A DNA stretch of 64,000 bases from Procambarus clarkii (Eukaryota > Arthropoda > Malacostraca > Decapoda > Cambaridae): contig NC_091216.1 in assembly GCF_040958095.1 (NCBI RefSeq), forward strand, positions 3,024,149-3,088,148. The letters run 5' to 3'. The translations under genes were made by a program, and so were the position numbers. A model generated the notes under the pieces. It was not told the origin of the DNA, searched no databases, and was given only the letters and a program-made list of their open reading frames with translations. Positions 9,546-20,149 of the stretch are shown in pieces. Within the stretch, counting starts at the first letter, position 1, and each line of letters starts with the position of its first letter.

Positions 9546-10809
9546 GAGAATCTTGAGAGAGACACACTCACATCTTGCTAGAGTTGGATGTGACAAAGGT
9601 TATAGGTCGAGACGGAATCTCCCCTTGGATCCTTAAGGAAGGAGCAGAAGCACTGTGCCTACCACTCTCCATAGAGTACAGTATAACAAATCACTGGTAA
9701 CAGGGGAACTGCCAAAAATTTGGAAGACGGCTAATGTAGCTTCGATATACAAGAAGGGGTATAGACAGGAGGCATTGAACTGCAGGCCAGTGTCCCTAAC
9801 TTGCATACCATGCAATTTGGAGAAGATTGTACAAAAAATGATAGTGGAACATCTGCAGTGCAGGAATTTGTAACACATCATCAGCATGGGTTCAGAGATG
9901 GCAAATCCTGCCTCACAGTATTAATTAAATTCTATGACCAGGCAACAAAAAAACAGGCAATAAAGAGAGGGGTGGGTAGACTGCATATTTTTGGATTGCC
10001 AGAAACCCTTTGACACAGTACCACACAAGAGGCTAGTGAAAAAGCTGGAGATGCATGCAGGAGGGAAAGGGAAGGTACTCCATTGGATAAGGGAGTAAGT
10101 ACCTAAGTAACAGAAGACAGTGAGTCACTGTGAGGGGTCACGTTTCAGATTGGCGTGGCGTCACCAGTGGAATCCCGCAGGGTTCAGTCCTTGGACCTAT
10201 ACCTATACTGTTTCTGATATGTGCAAATGATCTCCCAGAGGGTATAGAGTTGTTCCTCTCATTGTTTGCTGATGAGGCAAAAATTATGAGGAGGATTAAA
10301 ACAGGAAGATAGTATGAGGCTACAAGATGACATAGACAGACTGAATGAATGGTTCAACAAATGGCTACTAAAGTTCAATCCGAGTAAATGTAATGTACTG
10401 AAACTAGGCAGTGGAAACAGGAGGCCAAACACAGGATACAGAATGGGAGAAGAAATACTTCATGAAACGGACAGAGAGAAAGATCTAAGAGTTGATATCA
10501 CACCAAACCTGTCTCCTGAAGCCCACATTAAAAGAATTACATCTATGGTATACACAAGGCTGACTAACATCAGAACAGCCTTCAGTAACCTATGTAAGGA
10601 ATCATTCAGAACCTTGTATACCACATATGTAAGACCAATACTGAAGTATGCGGCCCCTGCATGGAGCCCGTACCTTGTCAAGCACAAGATGAAGCTGGAT
10701 AAAATTCAGAGGTATGCCACTAGGCTAGTCCCAATATGTAAGAGGCATGAGTTACGAGGAAAGGCTGCATGAAATGCACCTCACAACACTGGAAGACACA
10801 AGAGTAATG

Positions 10810-10990
10810 GGTTACCTTGAGGTGATTCCGGGGCTCAGCGACCCCACGGCCCGGTCGTTGACCAAGCCTCCTCGTTGCTGGACTGGTCAACCAGGCTGTT
10901 GGACGCGGTTGCTCGCAGCCTGACGTATGAGTCGCAGCCTGGTTGATCAGGTATCCTTTGTAGATGTTTGTCAAGTTCTCTCTTGAAGAC
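10810..10990 (-). mobile_element. Reversed CR1 3' tail nested in CR1
   Basis: Minus strand reads HLQRIPDQPGCDSYVRLRAT and SNSLVDQSSNEEAW, then the 3' UTR CGACCGGGCCGTGGGG...CTCAAGGTAACC. It interrupts the surrounding LINE between TTLEDTRVMG and DMITTYKIL. Its last about 64 bases are closely similar to the 3' ends of the SINEs at 48690-48955 and 56025-56275. Confidence 0.78.
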
Positions 10991-11290
10991 ATGATCACTA
11001 CCTACAAAATTCTCAGAGGAATTGACAGGGTAGATAAACTGTTTAACACGGGTAGTACACGAACAAGGGGACACAGGTGGAGACTGCGTACCCAAATGAG
11101 TTAAAAGAACTTTCAGTGTCAGAGTGGTTAACAGGTGGAATGCATTAGGCAGTGATGTGGTAGAGGCTGACACCATACAGTATCAAATGTAGATATGATA
11201 GAGCCCAGTGAACAGGGTGAGAATAGCTTGAGCTGCCTCATCCCTTTCCGTGTATTTTATCTGAATAAACTTATTTCAATTTCAATAGAG

Positions 11291-11885
11291 CCCAGTAGGC
11301 TCAGGAATCTGTACACCAGTTGATTGACAGTAGAGAGGCAGGACTAAAGAGCCAAAGCTCAACTCCCACAAGCATAACTAACTACTGTCTAAGGGTTAAT
11401 GCCTTGTTCCAAAGCCATGGTTTCTTGGATTATCCATTAGCTGGTTGGACTTACAGCCTGATGTATATCTCTGTACACATGATTGACGGAAGCATGTGAA
11501 CATTACTACTTTACTTTATAATGTATTATATAGTAAATATTTATACTGTATATCCTAGTATTTGAGCTGTGTTTATAGTACCTGAATAGTGTTATAAATT
11601 TCTAGTTATCTTTTGTATATTCCATGTCCTCACTGGCTCCGTGTGGCATGAGCATTATTTCCATTGAAGATTTTTTGCCTTAAGTCCTGGATTTCTTGAT
11701 CTTGCCCCACTGGATAACCCATACTCTTTGGTTTTTATTTTTCTTACTGTTTTTTGCCCAAAGGCAATTTTTAGTCTCCAAGGCACCATTGTGAGCAGGC
11801 ACTGAGGTGGTGGGTGGCCTCAGCAGCTCCTTGTACCCAATTTGCCCTTCTTACCTGTGAGCTGGGTAGATGGATCCCTGGGGTA
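11291..11885. other. No gene seen (possible intron)
   Basis: Mixed-composition sequence without long frames, beginning with a second copy of TAGAGCCCAGT just after the LINE tail. If the exon at 12573 is functional, this may be intron. Confidence 0.5.
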
Positions 11886-11889
11886 GGCG

Positions 11890-12147
11890 ATGAGTCACAA
11901 TAACGTGGCTAAAGTATGTTGACCAGACCACACACTAGAAGGTGAAGGGACGACGACGTTTCGGTCCGTCCTGGACCATTCTCAAGTCGATTGTCTCACA
12001 ATCACACTAGAAGGTGAAGGGACGACGACGTTTTGGTCCGTCCTGGACCATTCTCAAGTCGATTGTCTCACAATTGACTTGAGAATGGTCCAGGACGGAT
12101 CAAAACGTCGTCGTCCCTTCACCTTCTAGTGTGTGGTGTAGTCAACA
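11890..12147. repeat. Triple hammerhead-like tail repeat with perfect palindrome
   Basis: Two tandem minus-oriented units (11930-11996; 12003-12067) are followed by one plus-oriented unit (12073-12134). The last two form a palindrome of about 65-base arms around CTCAC. Each unit carries GGTCC-AGGAC-GGACC next to GAAAC or AAAAC and GTCGTCGTCCC, bounded by CACACTAGAAGGTGAAGGG. The copies have small differences (GGACCGAAAC versus GGATCAAAAC), consistent with CpG decay. Confidence 0.8.
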
Positions 12148-12572
12148 TCACTGGGGTAACCATCACTACTATCTGGAGATGTGCTGCAACACTAGTGCTT
12201 GGTTTGACATTTTGGCGATCTTCCACTGTCCTTGTTCCATCCTTCTTTCATCAGGATAGCTAGTTTATTCTTTGCTTGTACTTTGCATTTTACTCGAGTA
12301 GTTCAAATTAAATAGATTCTCCTCTTTCCTATGTGAGCACACCAGATTGTAATTGTGGTGTTTGGTAGGCCTAATTACATTCAACTTTTGATATTTCATC
12401 TTTCATCACTCTTAAATCAAATTTTCTTTATTTCTGTCTGATCTATATAAGCAGTAAGTATTTGTACTGTATTTAGACTTGCTCATTCAGAGCATTACAA
12501 TTAAGTTTTATGCTATTAAGTACAATAGTGTTTCATTGCATTTATTTCTCTCTCTTTCTCCCTTTCTCTCAG

Positions 12573-12701
12573 AGGTGCTCAATTAGATGTGAAGAACAAG
12601 AAAGGCAATTCACCCCTATCGTTGGCTGCTAAAGGTGGGCACTTAGAGGTTGTGCAACTACTACATAATGCCACTGCAGTTGTCGATTCAGAGGACTACA
12701 G
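12573..12701 (+). CDS. ANKHD1: Ankyrin-repeat exon, ANKHD1/ANKRD17 (mask)-like
   Basis: A pyrimidine-rich tract (CTCTCTCTTTCTCCC) and AG precede a 129-bp exon that ends in ACAG followed by the donor GTGAGT at 12702. The exon is a multiple of 3 and encodes one ankyrin repeat: GAQLDVKNKKGNSPLSLAAK, then GGHLEVVQLLHNATAVVDSE. The block DVKNKKGNSPL with GGHxxVVQLL is strongly reminiscent of an ankyrin repeat near the end of the second ankyrin block of MASK/ANKHD1/ANKRD17, large scaffold proteins with a KH domain. Trp of PLWLAA is Ser here, and the second half (NATAVVDSEDY for a GADVDAADN-type stretch) is diverged. No neighbouring exon was recognised in the window, as expected if introns are long and filled with transposons. 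It could instead be a duplicated or dying exon. Confidence 0.65.
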
Positions 12702-12949
12702 GTGAGTTTCCTGCCTCATGCCACCATTTAAGAGATGCCATTATAAAGTGGTTTAGTACATGGCTCGAAATGTATCTCAGTTTCCTTTTGACCAGGAAAT
12801 GCAATGGTATATGTCCCCAGTAGGGAACAACCGGTTGAGTGGAAAGGAGCGGCGCAGGTCATTGTATGGGGTAACCACTGTAATGGAGACCACAGGTGAT
12901 AAGACTAACCTCTGAGTCTCCCTGTTAATTAATACCTCTCCAAACCACA

Positions 12950-14660
12950 CTTTGCCTTGTGTCAGGTTACATGTTCGTCTTGACATTGAAGTTATCATTA
13001 ACATAACACAGACATTTACCGGTTTTTCTAAGATTTGTAAACCTTTTTCCTCTCCCCACCTCTCGCCACTCGCGGTGGATATTCAATGCAGAAGGGTGGG
13101 GAGGATGGCTCAATGTGAAACTTTCCTCAAACTAGTCCTGGGGATCCCAACATGGCTGCAATGCACATCACGTCCAGTCTACTTGACATCAGCCAACGCC
13201 ACGTCCGTCAGTCAATATCAGGCCCAAACAGGTGGCCAGACATCCCTTGGTGGAATGGGGAATGTCAGCTGTGAAAGAATGATGTAGTACATGGAACAAA
13301 TGGCAGCAGGCCTCCTACCCTCAAAACAAAAATTCTTATCTCTGGGAAGATACATGTTGCAGAAGTCCTCCTAGAAGCCAAGCAAGAGACATGGGCATCC
13401 TACTGCTCCCTCCGATGCGATAGTCCAATTTCCAAAACTTGGACTATCATCCGGATAATGGATGGCAAGTATGCAACTTCCTTGTAACCAATTCTTGATA
13501 ACTCAGGAGCAACCGTTCTAATCCTGTAGAGGTAGGAGAATTTTTTTAACTGCATTTACATATGATTTTTAACTTTCCCAAGATATGACAAGACACTAAA
13601 TCAGAAAAAATCACTGTACAGGCATAAGACATCCATGTTAGTGTCCGTTCACCTTACATGAATTGCAAAAAGCCCTTGCTCTCACCCCCTCAACACAAAG
13701 CTTCCGGGTCGATGGGATGCCGAATGAATTTTTCACCCAGGTTACACCCAGTGTTCCAAAGTGATGTTCTCAGTCTTCAGTGCTTGCTGCACTTCATTTT
13801 TTTTTCCCCGGAGAAGTGGTAGTAAGCCCTCCTTATTCCTATTAAAAAAAAACAGAAAAAGGATGCCAAACTTCCAATTTCTTACAGACCAATGTGCCTT
13901 CTGCCCAGCTTAGGGGAAACTATTTGAACTCCTCATCCTATGTTGCCTCAGTTGGTGGGCTGAGAAGTACACCATCTTCCCAGAATCGTTAAGTGGTTTC
14001 TTGCAAGGACAGAAGCAACCCGTTCTCGCAAATTTAATAAGTCAATATTGACTTATTAAATATGTGCATAGGTGACATACTTAACATAATAGATACCCTT
14101 AAAAAGATTCATAGAAAACACCGACCTTACCTAACCTACTTGGTATGTTAAGATAAGCATCTTATTGCTTCGTAATTACAATTATTACCTAACCTATAAT
14201 AGGTATAGGTTAAGTAATAATTGTAATTACGAAGCAATAAGCTGCTTATCTCACGATACTAACAAGGTTAGGTAAGGTCGGTGTTTTCTATGAATCTTTT
14301 TAAGGGTATTATGTTTAGTATATCACCTATGCACGTACTAGTAGTTAATAAGTCAATATTGACTTTACGAATTTGCGAGAACGGGTTGACAGAAGACAAT
14401 TGATTGCATCCTTCCTCTGGAACACTGGCTTTGATTTGACTCCAATGCAGGACAAGTGTCACTAGTTGTGTTTTTAGAACTACAAGGAGCTTTTGACTCC
14501 GCCTTTCATAAGGCTGTCCTACTCAGGCTTCGTACCCTGGCTCTTTCAGGAAACATTCTCCAGTGGATAACTAATTATCTTAGAGGAAGAATGTTTTAGG
14601 TTGCCATAGGAGTAATTTCTAAATCCTTCCCAATCTCAAGGGGTTCCCCATGTTCTCCTT
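12950..14660 (+). mobile_element. Jockey-like LINE fragment, interrupted by a MITE
   Basis: Pieces in shifting frames: WWNGECQL (endonuclease C-terminus, WWNxEC), EAKQETWASYC and TPISK-like TWTIIRIMDGK (linker), RPM-CLLPSLGKLFE-type sequence near 13890, WWAEKYTIFPESLSGFLQGQ, then after the MITE TIDCI, VVFLELQGAFDSAFHKAVLL (motif A), GNILQWITNYLRGRMF and ISRGSPCSPYQ (degraded motif B). Downstream RT is missing. Many stops and frameshifts; dead copy. Clade is a judgement from the linker motifs. Confidence 0.72.
14016..14388. mobile_element. 373-bp fold-back MITE with 7-bp target duplication
   Basis: The terminal sequence CAACCCGTTCTCGCAAATT at 14016 is repeated inverted at the right end (AATTTGCGAGAACGGGTTG). 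The two halves stay complementary over almost the entire length (for example GAAAACACCGACCTTACC and its complement at 14270). Flanking ACAGAAG (14009-14015 and 14389-14395) is a target-site duplication. Removing the element and one duplicate restores the LINE frame GFLQGQKTIDCI. There is no transposase. A 7-bp duplication does not fix the superfamily (hAT-like would usually be 8). Confidence 0.9.
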
Positions 14661-15107
14661 ATCAGGAAAACATTCTTATTTTTCAAAAATTCATCTAAAA
14701 TCAATTTCTGAAAATATTTTGATGAAAGTTTCACGACACTGAAGCCAATAAGTTGGAGATTTGTTTAACATTTTTAAGTTTTTTTTACATAATTTAAATA
14801 TTTTTCGCTACCAGGCCCCCAATATGTGCAGTCTAAGGGTAATAAACCTTTGTTGTTGTTGTGTGGGGAGGGGAAAAGACATATCATGCGCGCTCCGTTA
14901 AAATCTTGACTTTTACCGGGATTTCTTAGGACTACAGCGATGGATTGCTGATTCCAGACATCACAAAGTGCATAGTGACTCATTGGAAAATTGAATACAG
15001 TCATTAACAATGGAATTTTGTGTTAGAGAATAAATGCGAGGACCACGTGTGAGCCAGTGCCACGAGGCTCTTTGTGTACATGCATTTAGTCGATATATGA
15101 AATATAG
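14661..15107. other. No gene seen
   Basis: AT-rich sequence with short frames only. Contains GTAATAAACCTTTGTTGTTG near 14840, resembling a LINE/SINE 3' end, but no element could be delimited. Confidence 0.4.
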
Positions 15108-15655
15108 TGAACAGTGAAATGGAACAGGTAACGCAACACACATAAGTTGGAAGTGTAGGGGAATCGTGCATAGAATATTAGAAATATTGAATAGTGTCAA
15201 GAGACGGCATCACGCTAGCTGTGTTTACACAAGCCACGAGGCCTATCCCAGGGCACGTCCTTCCGTGATACCATAGCCCGTGCTACTTGGAACTTTTTGT
15301 TCCAGGTAGCGAATCTTAAACAACCACCACCTCCGTGATAATATACGGATAATATATAGTGTAGTATGGAAATGTGGATCTAGGAATTAGTAATAGAGTG
15401 AGTGAATACCACTGCAAGACAGAAATTAGGCAGAAAATTCTTGTAATAATACAAGCAAATAATAAATGTTATAAATCGAGTAACTGGAAACTGGTGGCAT
15501 CATCTTGGGTCAACAAGGGGTCAACTGTACAGCACGGGGGGCCATCTTTGCTACCCTACGCTAAGTACCGGCCATAAAGTTTGAACAAAGTAACATATAT
15601 AATATTACAAATATATGGTATATATATAATATTATAAATATATACGTATAATGCT
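15108..15655 (+). repeat. Unclassified interspersed repeat, copy 2
   Basis: Aligns with 4678-5167 along its full length in the same orientation. Differs mainly by a 62-bp insertion (15270-15331) and small indels in the ATATAATATTA region. Followed at 15685-15735 by a scrap of the second CR1 family (CTGAAGCCCACGTTAAAAG, as at 10520). Confidence 0.75.
15270..15331 (+). mobile_element. 62-bp hairpin mini-insertion with 8-bp target duplication
   Basis: Inserted between duplicated TCCGTGAT (15262-15269 and 15332-15339); copy 1 of the host repeat has only one such site. The insert contains GCTACTTGGAAC-TTTTT-GTTCCAGGTAGC, a 12-bp stem with one G-T pair and a 5-base loop, and ends in an AACAACCACCACC-like run. 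The size, target duplication and simple-sequence tail suggest a very short retroposon. Confidence 0.75.
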
Positions 15656-15998
15656 ATAAATAGTAAAATTACTGAAAGCTCTGGGCTCCTGAAGCCCACG
15701 TTAAAAGAATTACATCTGTGGTATACACAATGCTTATATGTGTGTGTACGTATGTGTATAAAGTACATATGGAAGCTGATCAGAATTGCATTTCACCTTT
15801 GTAAATGCACATTAATGACACTTCGAACACTTTATGTAGGGCATACGTAAATCTATGTATCTATGTATTTACGTATGTAGGTTAGCTTAGCAGTTTAAAA
15901 GTACCGAATCACCTGTGGTTGATTGTTCAATAAATTCCTGAACTATATGTTTAACTGATCTCTAACCCTGTCTATGGAGGACAGAAGAAAATGTATAT

Positions 15999-16830
15999 AT
16001 GATGGTCAGCATTGTAAATGTGTGGCCACGTTTGTGGAAGAAAAAAAAAAAAAAGGCTTCACTACAAAGAATACATAGTGAAGCAAATACCATACATCAG
16101 ACAATGATATATGGTATTTGGTGTGTGGAAAGTGTTTTGTACCATTTGGAAGATGTAGGTGTCAAGTGTTGCATCTGTAACGCAACATTCCACCTGAACT
16201 GTGCAGAATTATCTACATCATGCACAAACAGCCAAGGGATTATACTGGGTTTGCAAAAAGGACAGTTTAATATGGAAAACATAACCCAACTGATGAATGC
16301 CATACCCGAGTCACACAGATTAACATTCACAAAAAAGCTACCAGCGATGTATGTGCACCGTGAAAAAACAACACTGGATAATGACCAAAACTCAGGAACA
16401 AGTAATTTAGAGAGCCACAGCAGTAGTGTGGAGGAAGAGGGTATTGTGGTACAAAACAGCAATATTGCAGAGCCAGGTAATATAAACGATGAGAGCAACA
16501 GTGGGAAAGAGTGCATAAACGAAGGAATTTGGACGAACAACGGAGATGGCTCCATTAAAGAGGTGGCCAAGACAGGCACAAGTATAAATATTCTGTAAAC
16601 AGAAAAAATGAAAATATTTGCAAATTCTATGCACAAGGAATATGCAAATATGGGAAATTAGGTGCAAAATGCACTTTTCTGCATTCTTGAAAATGCAAGA
16701 ACATGTTGACGAGGGGTACATGCCGTTTTGGAACGGGGTGTAGATACTTCCACTCTAAACTATGTCAATTCTCAATTAGGGACAAAAAATGTTACAATCT
16801 CTAGTGCCCGGAATTCCATGTGACAGGTAC
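15999..16830 (+). pseudogene. LINE ORF1 with PHD-like and CCCH zinc fingers (broken)
   Basis: A 199-codon frame (15999-16598) contains GVKCCICNATFHLNCAELST, a CxxC-HxxC treble-clef half as in PHD fingers, then an acidic, Ser/Asn-rich linker. Just after its stop, in another frame (16619-16830), come three Cys/His clusters: CKFYAQGICKYGKLGAKC-TFLH, CKNMLTRGTCRFGTGCRYFH (an exact C-x8-C-x5-C-x3-H finger) and CQFSIRDKKC-x4-CPEFH. Each of the last two is preceded or split by a stop codon (TGA after FLHS, TAG in the third). CCCH fingers usually bind RNA, so a role in binding the element's own RNA is inferred. Frameshift at about 16600. Confidence 0.7.
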
Positions 16831-17083
16831 ACAGCGTTATAGATGGAAAGATCGGTATGATACTACTGGAAATTTTTTAGAGGAAGGCAGCCACAGAGTA
16901 GAACATATAAGAGAGAGAGGAACAGTCAGATGGAACCACTACAGGACTACAGAGGGGGAAGGGAGATACCCACAAGACTAGATAGAATACAAATCATCAA
17001 CAAGCACACAGGTACTACACCACACAACAACTGCACTAATACCAAAACTGGATGAACCACTACCAAAACAACACACCCTGGAC

Positions 17084-17830
17084 ATGGGTGGAGAGGGGGG
17101 AAAACTACCAAAGCCAACAAGAAGTGACATGCAATATGGGAAATCATTCATATTTGCAAACATACAAGGTCTAAAATCAAAGTCAAGAAATAAAGTTAAG
17201 TTCATAAATGGCCTTCTAATAGAATCGAACTCAATGTTTGGTGCATTTACAGAAACCCACACAAAAGACCACATGGATAGTGAAATCTGGATCCCAAATT
17301 ATAATCTATATAGATGTGACAGAGTAATTAGGCCAAGTGGAAGAGTAGGTCTGTATATTAAAGAGGAGTTGGCATGCACAAAGCTCCTGAACGCTACAAA
17401 TGAGGTGGTAGAGGTATTTGGAATCAAGGTAGAGAATATGAATCTAATTATTATTCTAATATACCAACCGCCAGATGAAACGGTTGAGAAATTCACTGAA
17501 CAGATTCACAAAATAGAGAATATCCTTGATAACCTAGCAAACTCAGTACCAGATATCTTCCTTGGAGACTTCAATCTACCCAGTTTACAATGGAGAATAG
17601 TAAACAATAACATTATAGCAGGAAATCAACTTGGAAATAACCAATTACAGGTTAGAGAACTACTGAGATTGTGACAAATTCTCGCTCAGTCAGCAGATTA
17701 CAGAACCGACTAGGAACGAGAATACACTGGCCCTCATATTCATGAACAATGATGAGCTAATCAGAGACATTACTGTCTCAGACACTACGTGCTCGGACCA
17801 CAAGCTCCTTGAAGTGCAAACTAACATTAA
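17084..17830 (+). pseudogene. LINE ORF2 N-terminus: APE endonuclease
   Basis: The frame at 17084-17672 gives SFIFANIQGLKSKSRNKVKF, GAFTETHTKDH (catalytic Glu), GLYIKEELACTKLL, IIILIYQPPDETVEKF and DIFLGDFNLPSLQW (catalytic Asp and Asn). A stop at 17672 and a frame change precede TVSDTTCSDHKLLEV near 17780, which holds the terminal SDH motif. All endonuclease residues are therefore present but in two frames. The frame at 17742-18381 continues into a Lys/Arg-rich linker (KRSNVERERRQHYKRRKKL). Confidence 0.8.
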
Positions 17831-18389
17831 TAACGGTAGTAGGCCCAAGAGAAACAACAAGCGAGAAGGGCTATTCAATGAATTCAAATTTAATAATAAA
17901 AGGATAGACTGGAAGAAAATAAACAGGGAACTTAAAAACATTCAGTGGGAAAATGTTCTAAGTAATAAAAAACCTACACAAGGAATAGAAAAACTGACTT
18001 CTGAAGCATATGAAGTCTGTCTGAAACATGTTTCTTTGAGGAAAGCCAGAAAGAGGTCCAACGTAGAAAGAGAACGCAGACAACACTACAAAAGAAGAAA
18101 AAAGTTAACGAAAATGCTGAAGCAGACACAACTTTCCATACAAAGAAGGAATAATTTAAACAGAAAGATTGAAGAAATCGAACAGAGACTGAAGCATTCA
18201 TATCAGATTGAAGAAAGACAACTAGAATCGAAAGCAAATCAAGAAATAAAGAAAAACCCAAAATATTTCCTCACATGTGCTAAATCAAAAGCAAAAACCA
18301 CTGCTATTATTAGACATATTCGTACTAGTGAAGGTTCATATACTGAGGATGACAAAGAAATTAGTGAAATCCTGAAAAAGTAGTATGAG

Positions 18390-20060
18390 GTCATGTTTAG
18401 CACCCTGATACACAGCATGAAAGTGGAAGATCCGGACAACTTCTTTATGCGTGATATCCAAACCCCAGTAAATATAACTGATATCAACACGAGCGTGGCA
18501 GATTTTGAAAGAGAAATTGACAATATGCCCATGCACTCAGCCCCGGGTCCAGACTCATGGAATTCAATATTTATAAAGAAATGCAGTGTCAGTAGCACAG
18601 GCACTCTGCAGTGTGTGGAGGAAGAGCTTGCACACGGAGGAGATACCAGATGTGCTTAAAGCAGCAGACATAGCCTCTCTACACAAGGGAGGTAGCAAAG
18701 CATTGGCAAAGAATTGTAAACCAGTTGCACTAACGTCCCACATAATAAAAGTATTTGAGTGAGTAATCAGGAGTCAGGTCGCTAGTTTCATGGAGACCAA
18801 TGACCTCCACAATCCAGGCCAACATGGATTTAGAGCAGGAAGCTCATGCCTCTCACAGCTACTTGACCACTATGACAAAATACCTGAGGCATTAAAAGAA
18901 AAAACAGAATGCAGATGTGGTATACACGGATTTTGCAAAGGCAGTCGATAAATGTGACCATGGAGTGATAGCACACAAAATTGAGGTCAATGGAAATAAC
19001 TGGTAAAGTAGGACTTTGGCTAATCAATTTTCTGTCGAACAGAACACACCATATAAAATAGTCCAAGTGCAGTTAAAAGCTCATTACCTCAAAGTACAGT
19101 CCTTGCACCACTGCTTTTCCTTATTCTCATATTAGATATAGACTCAAATACAAGTCACAGCTTCATGTCATCCTTTGCAGATGACACAAAAATCAGCATG
19201 AAAATTACCTCTGCTGAAGATATTGATAAACTACAATCAGATATTAATAAAGTTTTCGACTGAGCAGCAGAAAATAACATGATGTTTAACAGCGATAAAT
19301 TCCAGGTACTCAGATATGGTAAAAATGAAAACCTAAAATAAAATAGAGTACAAAATGCAATCAAATTTGCCCATAGTAGGAAAGCAACATGTAAAGGATT
19401 TGGGAATAATGATGTCTGATGACCTAAATTTTAGGGAGCATAAGCAAGCAAATATTGTGGCAGCCAGGAAAATGATAGGATGGATTACGAGAACTTTCAA
19501 ATCCAGGGATCCCATCACAAAGATTGTACTCTTCAAATCACTTGTGCTGTCCCTGTCTTGAGTACTGCTCAGTACTCACTTTCCCATTCAGAGCAGGAGA
19601 GATAGCCGAAATAGAGGGAGTACAGAGAACATATACGGGATACATAAACGAGATAAAGCATCTAAATTATTGGGATCGTCTCAAAGCTCTCCGAACGTAC
19701 TCGCTAGAAAGACGACGGGAGATATATCAAATAATATACACGTGGAAAATACTGGAGGGCCAGGTTCCAAATCTGCACAGTAAAATAACAACATTCTGGA
19801 GTGAACGATATGGAAGAAAATGCAGAATAGAACCAGTGAAGAGCAGAGGTGCCATAGGCACAATCAGAGAACACTGTATAAACATCAGAGGTCCGCGGTT
19901 GTTCAACGTCCTCCCAACGACTATAAGAAATATTGCTGGAACATCCATGGACATCTTCAAGAGAAAACTAGACCGTTTTCTAAAAAAAAAAAAAAAAAGT
20001 TCCAGACCAACTGGGCTGTGGTGGGTATGTGGGCCTGCGGGTCACTCAAAGCCTTGTGGA
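18390..20060 (+). pseudogene. LINE ORF2 reverse transcriptase and C-terminus (broken)
   Basis: Fragments in order: MPMHSAPGPDSWNSIFIKK, ALAKNCKPVALTSHIIKVFE, NPGQHGFRAGSSCLSQLLDH, a broken motif A, a degraded motif B (STVLAPLLFLILILDIDS), SFMSSFADDTKISMKITS (motif C, intact FADD), and after further shifts RAGEIAEIEGVQRTYTGYIN and EIKHLNYWDRLKALRTYSLE. The 188-codon stretch at 19524-20090 is the longest intact piece. Confidence 0.8.
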
Positions 20061-20149
20061 CCAAACCCTCACAAGTCAAGTGGGGAGTAGAACAACTCCC
20101 AGAACCCCATCAAGCAGGTATCTTTCATCTTCTTGTGTGTCGCTGCCAG

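Larger units (their letters stand above)
7413..11290 (+). mobile_element. CR1-like LINE (second family), fragmented and interrupted
   Basis: Segment 1 (7413-7675) encodes the linker between endonuclease and [22 protein letters not shown] and [20 protein letters not shown]. After a 1.9-kb interruption, segment 2 (from about 9546) reads LLELDVTKVIGRDGISPW, LPKIWKTANVASIYKKGYRQ, FDTVPHKRLVKKLEMHAG, GIPQGSVLGPIPILFLICAN (motif B) and SLFADEAKIMRR (motif C, FADD changed to FADE). A continuous 152-aa stretch (10314-10772: LQDDIDRLNEWFNKWLLKFN, RPILKYAAPAWSPYL) covers the thumb. After an inserted reversed CR1 tail (10810-10990) it resumes as MITTYKILRGIDRVDKLFN. The 3' end is AATAAACTTATTTCAATTTC. 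It has at least four frameshifts. Confidence 0.85.
15990..20120 (+). mobile_element. CR1-like LINE with zinc-finger ORF1, nearly full length
   Basis: ORF1 (about 15999-16980) and ORF2 (about 17100-20060) lie in the usual LINE order, with the 3' tail GAACAACTCCCAGAACCCCA at 20090. ORF2 has an APE-type endonuclease, an RT domain and the conserved CR1-like C-terminus. Stops and frameshifts occur in both ORFs, mostly in the RT half, so it is inactive. The related truncated copy at 5556-7012 confirms the family. A run of 17 A at about 19983 lies inside the C-terminal coding sequence (FLKK...[14 protein letters not shown]), where the related copy has five A. Confidence 0.85.

Noticed and set aside
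19981-20000. Poly(A) tail marking the end of a LINE copy
   Set aside because: The A-run lies inside the conserved C-terminal coding sequence, which continues to the CR1 tail; it is a homopolymer expansion.
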